Shown here in pieces: positions 55,024 to 61,637 of a DNA stretch of 64,000 bases. Made by a program: the position numbers and the translations under genes. Numbering within the stretch: position 1 is the stretch's first letter; every line of letters starts with the position of its first letter. The DNA is taken from assembly GCF_009903685.1 (NCBI RefSeq), contig NZ_JAAABI010000001.1:186001-250000 (forward strand), in the 5' to 3' direction. The stretch is from Flagellimonas ochracea (GTDB taxonomy: Bacteria > Bacteroidota > Bacteroidia > Flavobacteriales > Flavobacteriaceae). The notes under the pieces were generated by a model. The model was not told the origin of the DNA. It made no database searches and saw nothing but the letters and a program-made list of their open reading frames with translations.

Positions 55024-55132
55024 CTTTTGCACATGGTTCCTGTGGGATTTTTCCAGTGTTCGGGAAGATAAGCGTGAAGGAAAAATTCCATAGGGTGCAA
55101 CCTACAGCTTTGAAGCGATACGGGCTTCAAGT

Positions 55133-55170
55133 ATTCAAAACTCGGGATACGGAGTGGACCAGTTTTGAAT
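55133..55170. repeat. 10-base inverted repeat
   Basis: ATTCAAAACT (55133-55142) and AGTTTTGAAT (55161-55170) are perfect complements across 18 bases. A second hairpin follows at 55180-55201 (GTAAC-A-CGCT, AA loop, AGCG-G-GTTAC). Confidence 0.65.
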
Positions 55171-55273
55171 AGCAAGAGGGTAACACGCTAAAGCGGGTTA
55201 CATTGATCCGTTTTGATGGTCTTTTACCAGCAATATCAAGCCTTTGTCGGGTCCACATAGAAATGTACTGTCC

Positions 55274-55337
55274 ACTTTTTTTGGCACAAAAACCCTGTGA
55301 AGGTGCAGAATGACTGAACTTTTTTGGCACAAAACCC
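55274..55337. repeat. Pair of near-identical 20-base direct repeats
   Basis: The copies at 55274-55295 and 55318-55337 read ACT(T)n-GGCAC-(A)n-CCC and differ only by extra bases in the homopolymer runs. Their starts are 44 bases apart, about four helix turns. They are candidate arm-type integrase sites. Confidence 0.6.
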
Positions 55338-55428
55338 GATCTTGGGCAAAAGTTGCACCCAACTGTTCAAAGCTATCATTGGGGAAATAAAATCACCAAT
55401 GCGGGTTGCGCATTCCACAATGTTTTAC

Positions 55429-55477
55429 TGTAAATCAGCTGGAAAAGGTTGTAAACATTGAAAAATTCTACTGTAAA
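55429..55477. repeat. Three phased TGTAAA iterons
   Basis: TGTAAA occurs at 55429, 55450 and 55472; the last two extend to TGTAAACA and the first and third to CTGTAAA. Spacing of 21 and 22 bases places them on one face of the helix. Confidence 0.5.
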
Positions 55478-55601
55478 CAAGGTCATTGCCTCGCTCAGCA
55501 GTATTAGTTTGGTAAGTTTTGGGACGCTTGCAGCGCGAAACAAGGTTTCGCTCGCTGGATTAATTTACTTTATGATTTTAAAGAAGCAATGTGGATATAA
55601 T

Positions 55602-56372
55602 TCATTCTTCTTCATACATAGATAAATTCTTTGACTTATTGGTGATGAGACCGATAAGAGAATCAAAAAGCCTATGTTCATACTTGAACTGAATCTTCAA
55701 TGTTTGATATTCTTGCGCATTTAAAAAGTCTTTTATTTGATTTGTTGAATCGATGTCAATCAAAATGTTAAAATCATTTTGGTCCTGTTGCTTGGTTATT
55801 CCGATTATCGTACCACTACAAAAAAAGTTGTTCTTGTTTTCTACGAAGCTCCCAATTTTCACCTTGCCACCTATCTCTGGTATGGGTTCCAATGACTTTG
55901 GCACTGAGATTATCATTTTTGCATTGCTTCCATCAGATAATTCCTTCAACTTAACTGCACTTTTTGACAGATTCCTTTTATTGTCGTTTTCGAAGTAAAA
56001 AGGGTCCGTACTTCTTAATTTTGAAAATATATCATGAGATCTTCCAATCCAATCAGAGACCTTTTTCCCGATTTCGTTTCGAAGTCCCCCTAATTCTTTT
56101 TTTTCAAAATGAGATTTATTGGTAAACTTCAGTTGCTCGTCATGAGCTCTTAACAAGCCATTAAGGATATTTTCGACTATTCCGTTTTTGTCCGTATCAT
56201 AGCTTCTGCTGTTGTATTCCAGATTAAAAGTGATGGAACTTCGGATATGAATGAAAAAAGATACTATGACCAATAGACCGATGATTGCGAGAATTAGGGT
56301 GTTGCCCCATCCAATGGTCCAGTGCGGTGATTCATCCAATAATTTTTTGACCTTCTGGCTGTTTTCTTCCAT
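55602..56372 (-). CDS. Shortened HlyD-like membrane fusion protein of the peptide exporter
   Basis: The 256-residue protein has an N-terminal cytosolic stretch, then SPHWTIGWGNTLILAIIGLLV at about 15-40, the form seen in HlyD partners of Bacteroidota C39 exporters. A late beta region (GGKVKIGSFVENKNNFF, then ILIDIDS) and the end FKYEHRLFDSLIGLITNK fit the C-terminal part of such adaptors. The long coiled-coil hairpin and lipoyl halves of a full adaptor (over 400 residues) are largely missing; the middle is unlike them. It begins 11 bases after the ABC gene. It may be a variant adaptor or a deletion product. Confidence 0.65.
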   Translation of the reverse strand: MEENSQKVKKLLDESPHWTIGWGNTLILAIIGLLVIVSFFIHIRSSITFNLEYNSRSYDTDKNGIVENILNGLLRAHDEQLKFTNKSHFEKKELGGLRNEIGKKVSDWIGRSHDIFSKLRSTDPFYFENDNKRNLSKSAVKLKELSDGSNAKMIISVPKSLEPIPEIGGKVKIGSFVENKNNFFCSGTIIGITKQQDQNDFNILIDIDSTNQIKDFLNAQEYQTLKIQFKYEHRLFDSLIGLITNKSKNLSMYEEE

Positions 56373-56383
56373 GGTTTTTAATT

Positions 56384-58048
56384 TTAGGCCAATTCCAATT
56401 GGTTTTTTACTAGGCCATAGTACGCGCCTTTTGATTTGATTAATGACCTATGGTTGCCTTGTTCAATGATTTGGCCATCCTTGAGTACCAATATTTGATC
56501 TGCATTCTTCACTGTACTCAACCTATGTGCAATTACAATTGCTGTTTTATTTCTGAATATCAATGAAAGGTTTTCCATGATGAATCTTTCATTATTTGCA
56601 TCAAGTGCCGAAGTTGCCTCATCAAAGAGTAGAATCCCCGGATCCTTATACAAGACCCGGGCAATTAATATCCTTTGTTTTTGGCCAGTACTTACGTTAA
56701 TACCCTCATTGCCTATAAGGGTTTCGAAGCCCAACGGCAAATCGTTAATAAATTCATGGATGTTTGCATTTTTGGCTGACCAAACCAGTCTGTCATGATT
56801 TACGGTTTCAGCACCAAGGGCGATATTATTCTTAATGGAGTCATTGAAAATATAGCCTTCCTGCATCACTACCCCGCAGGCTTCTCGCCATTTTTTGACA
56901 TCATACGCTGCAATGTTCCGATTTCCATAGGTAATTTCCCCCAATTGGGGCTGGTAAAACCCCAATAACAATTTCAATAATGTAGTTTTTCCACTGCCAC
57001 TTACCCCAACTATGGCGGTCACCTTGTTGGCCGGTATTGATGCACTAAGATTTTTGAGTACCGGTTTATCGGAATTTGGGTAGGAGAATGTCACTCTCGA
57101 AAGAATGATGTCTTTAGGGATTTCCAATTCTTTGTTAAGAGCCCTGTCATGGCTTTCCTCACTCTTCTTGTTGTGAATTTCCCCCATTCGCTCCAGGGCT
57201 ATTTTGGCATCCTGTACATCCCTAAAGAATGTTATTAACTGCTGGATGGGCCCATTTAGTTGTCCCACAATGTAGGTGATGGCCAGCATCATTCCTAGAG
57301 TTATCGATTCCTCAATGACCAATTTTGCTGAGTATACGGTTATTAATATCAAAGTGAGTTCATTGATTAGGGACGAACCCAAGGATTGGTTCTGTTCCAA
57401 CCTCAGGGTTCTCTTGCCCAAGACGAAAAGCTTGACCTGTGAATTCTCCCAATCCCATCTTTTCTTTCTCTCGGCGTTGAAAAGTTTGATTTCCTGCATC
57501 CCGTTGACCATCTCTATGACTTTGCTCTGTTCGCTACTAAGTTCATGGAATTTATGGTAATCCAGTTGCTTCCTTTTTTTTAGGAAGTAGGAAATCCAAA
57601 TGAGATAAAGCGAACTGCCAGTTAAAAAAATAAAAAATATACTTGTATTATAATAAAATAGTATGATGGCGAGTACAATGAAAGTCATAGCGGAGAACAA
57701 GGTGCTCAGTGTCGATGTCGTCAATAATCTCTCGATACGGCCATGATCATTTATCCTTTGCATTATGTCGCCGGTCAACCTTGAATCGAAATAGGAAATT
57801 GGGAGGGCCATCAGTTTGATGAAAAAGTCGGAGATCAGATTAATGTTTATCCTCGTACTGAGATGAAGTATCAACCAGTTACGAAGTACCTCTATTACCA
57901 TTTTTCCCAGAAAGACAAAAAGTTGCCCCAGAAGAATCAGATAAACAAAATTCAAGTCTTTGTTCTTTATGCCAATGTCAACGATACTCTGAGTCAAAAA
58001 AGGAACGATCAGTTGGAGTATACTGGAGGTCAACAGACCGATGGCCAA
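56384..58048 (-). CDS. ABC transporter, membrane and ATPase part of a split C39 exporter
   Basis: The open frame of 554 residues has a first possible start at TTG 58046-58048, but the frame is open up to the TAA at 58067-58069. It has six spans in the first 300 residues. The ATPase domain has Walker A GVSGSGKTTLLKLL, signature NVSTGQKQRILIARVL (STGQ where most have SGGQ), Walker B GILLFDEATSALD and the switch His in IVIAHRLSTVKNA. In intact relatives this is fused to an N-terminal C39 peptidase; here that domain is the preceding frame. There is no ATG or good start near its beginning. Confidence 0.85.
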   Translation of the reverse strand: MAIGLLTSSILQLIVPFLTQSIVDIGIKNKDLNFVYLILLGQLFVFLGKMVIEVLRNWLILHLSTRININLISDFFIKLMALPISYFDSRLTGDIMQRINDHGRIERLLTTSTLSTLFSAMTFIVLAIILFYYNTSIFFIFLTGSSLYLIWISYFLKKRKQLDYHKFHELSSEQSKVIEMVNGMQEIKLFNAERKKRWDWENSQVKLFVLGKRTLRLEQNQSLGSSLINELTLILITVYSAKLVIEESITLGMMLAITYIVGQLNGPIQQLITFFRDVQDAKIALERMGEIHNKKSEESHDRALNKELEIPKDIILSRVTFSYPNSDKPVLKNLSASIPANKVTAIVGVSGSGKTTLLKLLLGFYQPQLGEITYGNRNIAAYDVKKWREACGVVMQEGYIFNDSIKNNIALGAETVNHDRLVWSAKNANIHEFINDLPLGFETLIGNEGINVSTGQKQRILIARVLYKDPGILLFDEATSALDANNERFIMENLSLIFRNKTAIVIAHRLSTVKNADQILVLKDGQIIEQGNHRSLIKSKGAYYGLVKNQLELA

Positions 58049-58066
58049 CTGGACAATAAATCTTCG

Positions 58067-58576
58067 TTATCGGACTAAATATTTCGTAAGGAATCCATAC
58101 TGAATCCTATCAGCTCCATTACTAATTTTTTTATTGTCAAATTTTTCGGTCTTTTCTAAAAGCAGGGCAGTGCCCTTGATTTCATCATTCTTGTCCCTTA
58201 TAAGCCCCCAATGACGCAGGAATTCTTGTTCATCGTATTTTGCACGCCCAAATGCAGGGTCCGAGATGTAATATATCCCATTTTTGATTTTATAGAGCAC
58301 CAAAAAATGATTTCCATTCCAATGTAAGATACAGGGTAGAGGAACTTGTTCCAGTTGTTTCGTTTCCAATTGAATGGGAATGGGTGTAAACCCAATGGCT
58401 TCAGATGCATCACAAATCGATTGGAGCGAACTCCCTTCCCTTGTGGTCAAGGACTGTCTCCTCAAATAATCAACATCGATGTTTTTACCATAATATTTTG
58501 CAATTATTTTAAGAGAGGTTGGTCCACAATCCTTGGCTTCCAATTGTTTGAAGTAGGGAAAGGGACGTTTAATCAT
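58067..58576 (-). CDS. C39 cysteine peptidase domain of the split exporter
   Basis: The 169-residue C39 peptidase cuts leader peptides after a double glycine during export. Residues seen: Gln11 of the oxyanion hole and catalytic Cys17 (KQLEAKDCGPTS), His90 (NGNHFLVLY) and Asp106 (ISDPAFG), all intact. It ends at TAA just before where the first membrane span would begin. It may act alone or by complementation with the ABC half. It begins 66 bases after the VKOR gene. Confidence 0.87.
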   Translation of the reverse strand: MIKRPFPYFKQLEAKDCGPTSLKIIAKYYGKNIDVDYLRRQSLTTREGSSLQSICDASEAIGFTPIPIQLETKQLEQVPLPCILHWNGNHFLVLYKIKNGIYYISDPAFGRAKYDEQEFLRHWGLIRDKNDEIKGTALLLEKTEKFDNKKISNGADRIQYGFLTKYLVR

Positions 58577-58642
58577 AGCTTAGATAGTTAATTTTCAAGT
58601 GGACTTAAGGTTATGAGAACCAGATTATTTTGACCAAATTGC

Positions 58643-60241
58643 TTAGTGGTTAAGAGGTTCCAAAACTTCTTGTTCTTGCAGGACTTCGTAGAGGTCATCA
58701 ATAAAGTATTTAATATCCTTTATTTCATAAGGCTCAGGAATCTTTTTTGAATTAATAAAAAAAGCAGGGGTGAAGTTTATTCCGTTTTTTCTGCACCAAG
58801 ATAGCTGGTCATCGAGTACTTTATCGGTCTCGGGACTGGAATCCTTACTATAGATACGAATCCATTCATCCGTTTTAACGGTACCAGAAGAAAAAGCGTC
58901 GTCCAACGCATTGGAAAAATATTCTTTATTGCATTCATGGTAAATTTGGATAAGACTGTTTGAAATCTGGTAGGCAATCGCATTGGTTGTGGTTTGCACA
59001 TTGAAACGAATCCGCACCTTAATCTTTTCCCTAAAGCGTTCCAGCAATTCGTCAATTTCGGTATGAGCGGAGGAGCAGAATTTACAAAGGGGATTTGTTA
59101 TCAATAGTATTTCGATTAGGGCGTCAGGTGCACCAAGGACTATCTCCTTTTCAGAATGAGAAATAGATGTTTCAATGGGGTTGACATTTTGTACTGCGGA
59201 AGCGAATAATGGAAAGTTTTTTTTGAATCGCAATAGTTCCTTTATTGTTGCTTTGTTCTCCACTAATTCATCATAAATAGGTTTACTTAGATACCAGAGA
59301 GAAGATGCAAACAATATGGACCCTAATAAAACAATCAGGCTGTCTAATTCAATCTTGGAAATAAGCTCATTGGTTATCATATCCAATGAAAAGAAGACCT
59401 GAAGCCAAATGATAAGGACGGTAGCTAAACAGAGTGGGCACCACTTTTTGACAACTAGGTTTTGGTAGAATATGGAATATATTGTAATGGGTATTGCTAA
59501 AATGTAAAGCAAAGCTAAGACGTGGTTGTTCAATTGATTGATTCCGTCAATAAACAAGAACAGGATTATGCTCGAAAAATAAATGAAGCTCAAAGTGGCC
59601 ATGTCTATTTTTCCGAAAAGTTTGCTCCCACTGGATTGGGTAACGGCATGGCAGTCAAAACTTTTTATTGCGGCACAAAATTTTTCCAAAACGGCAGGAC
59701 CTGAACCAGATTCGGATTTTTTAATGAGCAATGCAACTATCAACCCTATTAGGGCAAATGCGAATTGGATAAAATTTTGGAAGTTTAAATTCTGACCAAG
59801 GAAATAAATGATTGGGGCAATCAACAAGGCTATTGAGATAATTAGTTTGAATTTCTTTGATTTTCTCGGGTATCCGGATTTATTTGAATCCGTGGTTTCG
59901 ATTAATACCACTATTCCCGACCAAAGCTCCAGAAATGTTTTGCAATCCAATTCTCTTTTCCCATTTGAATCAAAAACTTTAAGATTACCATCCTTAACTC
60001 TTGTTACATCCAACAGCTCATTACTATTCTTTAATATAGTAAGAAACCTTGTCGGAAGTGCTTTTAAGTTTTCATCAGAAGGCTCAATTTCAACCGCATG
60101 ATGTTTAATTTTAAAGTGATTCAAACCATCAGTAATCGATACCAAGCTTGGATGATCAGGGTGACTCTGAATTTGAAATAGAAATTCAGATTTGTAAACT
60201 GATACTTGCCTTGATTGAAGATATTTTATGATATGTAACAT
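58643..60241 (-). CDS. VKOR-thioredoxin disulfide-forming protein with C39-like N-terminal domain
   Basis: The 532-residue protein has three parts. Residues 1-115 resemble a C39 peptidase fold without the catalytic Cys (SHPDHPSLVSITDGL, FLELWSGIVVLIE), likely for leader binding. Six membrane spans (about 131-149, 156-173, 214-233, 240-260, 270-288, 301-319) carry the VKOR pairs Cys189/Cys197 and Cys268/Cys271 (WCPLC). The thioredoxin/DsbA-like end (about 365-525) has Cys386/Cys389 (NPLCKFCSSAH). VKOR oxidises the thioredoxin partner, which makes disulfides in the substrate, here probably the adjacent six-Cys peptide. It follows the peptide gene after a terminator. Confidence 0.87.
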   Translation of the reverse strand: MLHIIKYLQSRQVSVYKSEFLFQIQSHPDHPSLVSITDGLNHFKIKHHAVEIEPSDENLKALPTRFLTILKNSNELLDVTRVKDGNLKVFDSNGKRELDCKTFLELWSGIVVLIETTDSNKSGYPRKSKKFKLIISIALLIAPIIYFLGQNLNFQNFIQFAFALIGLIVALLIKKSESGSGPAVLEKFCAAIKSFDCHAVTQSSGSKLFGKIDMATLSFIYFSSIILFLFIDGINQLNNHVLALLYILAIPITIYSIFYQNLVVKKWCPLCLATVLIIWLQVFFSLDMITNELISKIELDSLIVLLGSILFASSLWYLSKPIYDELVENKATIKELLRFKKNFPLFASAVQNVNPIETSISHSEKEIVLGAPDALIEILLITNPLCKFCSSAHTEIDELLERFREKIKVRIRFNVQTTTNAIAYQISNSLIQIYHECNKEYFSNALDDAFSSGTVKTDEWIRIYSKDSSPETDKVLDDQLSWCRKNGINFTPAFFINSKKIPEPYEIKDIKYFIDDLYEVLQEQEVLEPLNH

Positions 60242-60335
60242 TTGTGAGCTCGAGGATTAGAAAATATGCCAAACTTTTTTTCAAACTATGGCAACACTAG
60301 GGAGTCAAATTCGATTTCAGAAATATGTCGTAGAC

Positions 60336-60363
60336 GAAAATGAAAAGGCCCGTAAAGGGCCTT
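60336..60363 (-). terminator. Terminator between the peptide gene and the export genes
   Basis: On the minus strand AAGGCCC (60357-60363) pairs with GGGCCTT (60345-60351), loop of five, followed by TTCATTTTC. Partial readthrough would give much peptide and little exporter mRNA, a common plan for such operons. Confidence 0.8.
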
Positions 60364-60367
60364 ATGC

Positions 60368-60571
60368 TTAAAAAACCTGACAAGTTAAAATTTTATCATT
60401 GTCCGGGTCTTGGCATTGACCCGGATTAAATGGGTCACAATTTAAGAAGCAAGGGTCATTCAAATCTTTTCCTAAGCAAGGATTGCATGTTGAGGCATTG
60501 CCTCCTAAAACATTTCTTTGTTCTTTTCTGGAAAGAACTTTCACACCGGATAAACTTAAAACTAAACTCAT
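60368..60571 (-). CDS. Double-glycine leader peptide with six-Cys core (bacteriocin-like precursor)
   Basis: The 67-residue precursor has a leader (about 1-24, LSLSGVKVLSRKEQRNVLGG) of the form used by C39 exporters in Bacteroidota, with the cut after Gly24. The 43-residue core has Cys at 29, 32, 41, 45, 53 and 64, many Asp, Asn and Pro residues, and a net charge near -4 (six Asp, two Lys). No known bacteriocin is recognised. Even Cys number plus the VKOR-thioredoxin gene next door suggest three disulfides. It could be an antimicrobial, a signal or another secreted peptide. Confidence 0.82.
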   Translation of the reverse strand: MSLVLSLSGVKVLSRKEQRNVLGGNASTCNPCLGKDLNDPCFLNCDPFNPGQCQDPDNDKILTCQVF

Positions 60572-60642
60572 AATAAATAGATTTAATTACTCTTGAAATT
60601 GATGGCATCAAGATTTTATCGTAAGAAAAATACTAAAAATAT

Positions 60643-60650
60643 CAAAGATA
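60643..60650 (-). promoter_or_regulatory. -7 box TATCTTTG of the peptide operon
   Basis: It is an exact TAnnTTTG match on the minus strand, 71 bases before the peptide ATG. No TTG is seen at the -33 distance, which may mean the promoter needs an activator. Confidence 0.45.
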
Positions 60651-60785
60651 ATACCTATAATAATTGTTAAATAATCTTTATTAAAAAAACATTCAAAATT
60701 TCATTGATTTTTAAAGAAAAACAATGTCTTGAAGATATATTGATAATCAGAGATATAGAATAAAATTAGTCACTGTTGGTTGAGA

Positions 60786-60813
60786 TTTAGGTATAGTATT
60801 TTTCTTACCTAAA
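60786..60813. repeat. 8-base inverted repeat between divergent genes
   Basis: TTTAGGTA and TACCTAAA are perfect complements across 12 bases. It is placed between the peptide promoter and the exported-protein gene; a regulator site is possible. Confidence 0.5.
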
Positions 60814-60892
60814 TTATTTAATTTATATTTAAACTAATTATATTACTCTAATCAAGGTTCGATAGCTAATCCTCCTTCTTAAAGAAAAATCA

Positions 60893-61633
60893 TTGTATAA
60901 ATCACTTAAAAATGTAAGGTCGTTGTATTTGGGCTTCATGGTCATTTTTGGACTTTTTTGTAGCGTAAAAGGCCAAGAATCTTCCAACCACTCAAATTTG
61001 CTCAAATGGTTGGACACAAAAACCGGAATCGAAAACACGGGACTTTTTGATGGCGAGGTCCATGTGGAGGAGTATAGGACCATAAACGAGAATACCCAGT
61101 ACTTTCCAGAGCCCTATTTCATACCTGCAAGAGTTCAATACGGGGGACAATGGTTTTACGATGTCCAATTGAAGTATGACGTCTTCAATGATCAATTAGT
61201 GGCAAGGGTGCCCAATGATATTGGGGGACTTGCCATCCGACTTTTTAAAAACGATATTGCTGAATTCAGGTTCGGCCAAGCCCATTTCATAAATTTTGAA
61301 AAGCTGGTAAAAAATTCCAAACAGAATGGTTTTTTCAGGAAGGTCCATCATTCGGATGAATATGTTCTTTTGGCAAAACCCTCCAAGAAAAGGTTGCAGC
61401 GCAGGGACCGCAACCGCATCTATTACGAGTTTGTAGATGCCAAAAATGAATATGTACTGGTCAATGGGGGCGCGGTCATGGAAATCGGCAACATGAAAGA
61501 CCTTGTTGATTTTTTGCCCGAAAGGGAACAGGAGATCGAATCCTTTTACAGGACCAACAAACGGTTGCACTCGAGCGATAGGGAATCGTTCCTTTTGGCA
61601 TTGATCAAACAGTTGGAGAACACAAACCCTTGA
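60893..61633 (+). CDS. Unrecognised exported protein next to a TonB receptor
   Basis: The 246-residue protein starts at TTG 60893, since the only later ATG (60938) would lose the basic start of the signal peptide (YKSLKNVRSLYLGFMVIFGLFCSVKG). The mature part is mixed alpha/beta with no motif I know (VQYGGQWFYDVQLKYDVFNDQL, a basic KPSKKRLQRRDRNR). It is four bases before the TonB receptor and surely co-transcribed. A periplasmic or surface partner of the receptor is a guess from position. Confidence 0.75.
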   Translation: MYKSLKNVRSLYLGFMVIFGLFCSVKGQESSNHSNLLKWLDTKTGIENTGLFDGEVHVEEYRTINENTQYFPEPYFIPARVQYGGQWFYDVQLKYDVFNDQLVARVPNDIGGLAIRLFKNDIAEFRFGQAHFINFEKLVKNSKQNGFFRKVHHSDEYVLLAKPSKKRLQRRDRNRIYYEFVDAKNEYVLVNGGAVMEIGNMKDLVDFLPEREQEIESFYRTNKRLHSSDRESFLLALIKQLENTNP

Positions 61634-61637
61634 TGGA

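Larger units (their letters stand above)
55024..55601. other. 578-base non-coding region rich in repeats after the integrase
   Basis: No gene is supported here. It holds a 10-base inverted repeat (55133-55170), a hairpin at 55180-55201, two near-identical 20-base direct repeats (55274-55337), three evenly spaced TGTAAA sites (55429-55477) and a strong imperfect hairpin at 55531-55557 (CAGCG-CGAAAC with GTTTCG-CT-CGCTG). This density is what one expects of recombinase arm sites, a transfer origin or an excision-control region. Confidence 0.6.
56384..58576 (-). pseudogene. Peptidase-containing ABC transporter interrupted by one in-frame TAA
   Basis: The C39 frame and the ABC frame are the same frame. 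Read through codon 170, the product would be 730 residues, the normal size of peptidase-containing exporters, with the join YLVR-stop-RRFIVQLAIG. One base change from a sense codon explains the split. Both halves keep all their catalytic motifs, so the event is recent, is a sequencing error, or the stop is read through. Confidence 0.7.
60572..60892. other. A+T-rich divergent intergenic region of the peptide operon
   Basis: No gene is supported. It holds the peptide promoter (-7 box at 60643-60650), an 8-base inverted repeat TTTAGGTA/TACCTAAA (60786-60793 and 60806-60813) that may be a regulator site, and the upstream region of the exported-protein gene. It is markedly richer in A+T than the rest of the window. 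Confidence 0.55.

Noticed and set aside
55236..55418. Small open frames in the non-coding region after the integrase
   Set aside because: They run across the direct repeats, have no promoter or family features, and look like chance frames.
60871..60880. Strong Shine-Dalgarno-like AAGAAGGAGG on the minus strand
   Set aside because: No start codon follows at a proper distance and Bacteroidota rarely use such sites; likely chance.
60838..61083. 81-residue open frame on the minus strand
   Set aside because: It is antisense to the signal peptide and start of the exported-protein gene, with no family features or leader motif.
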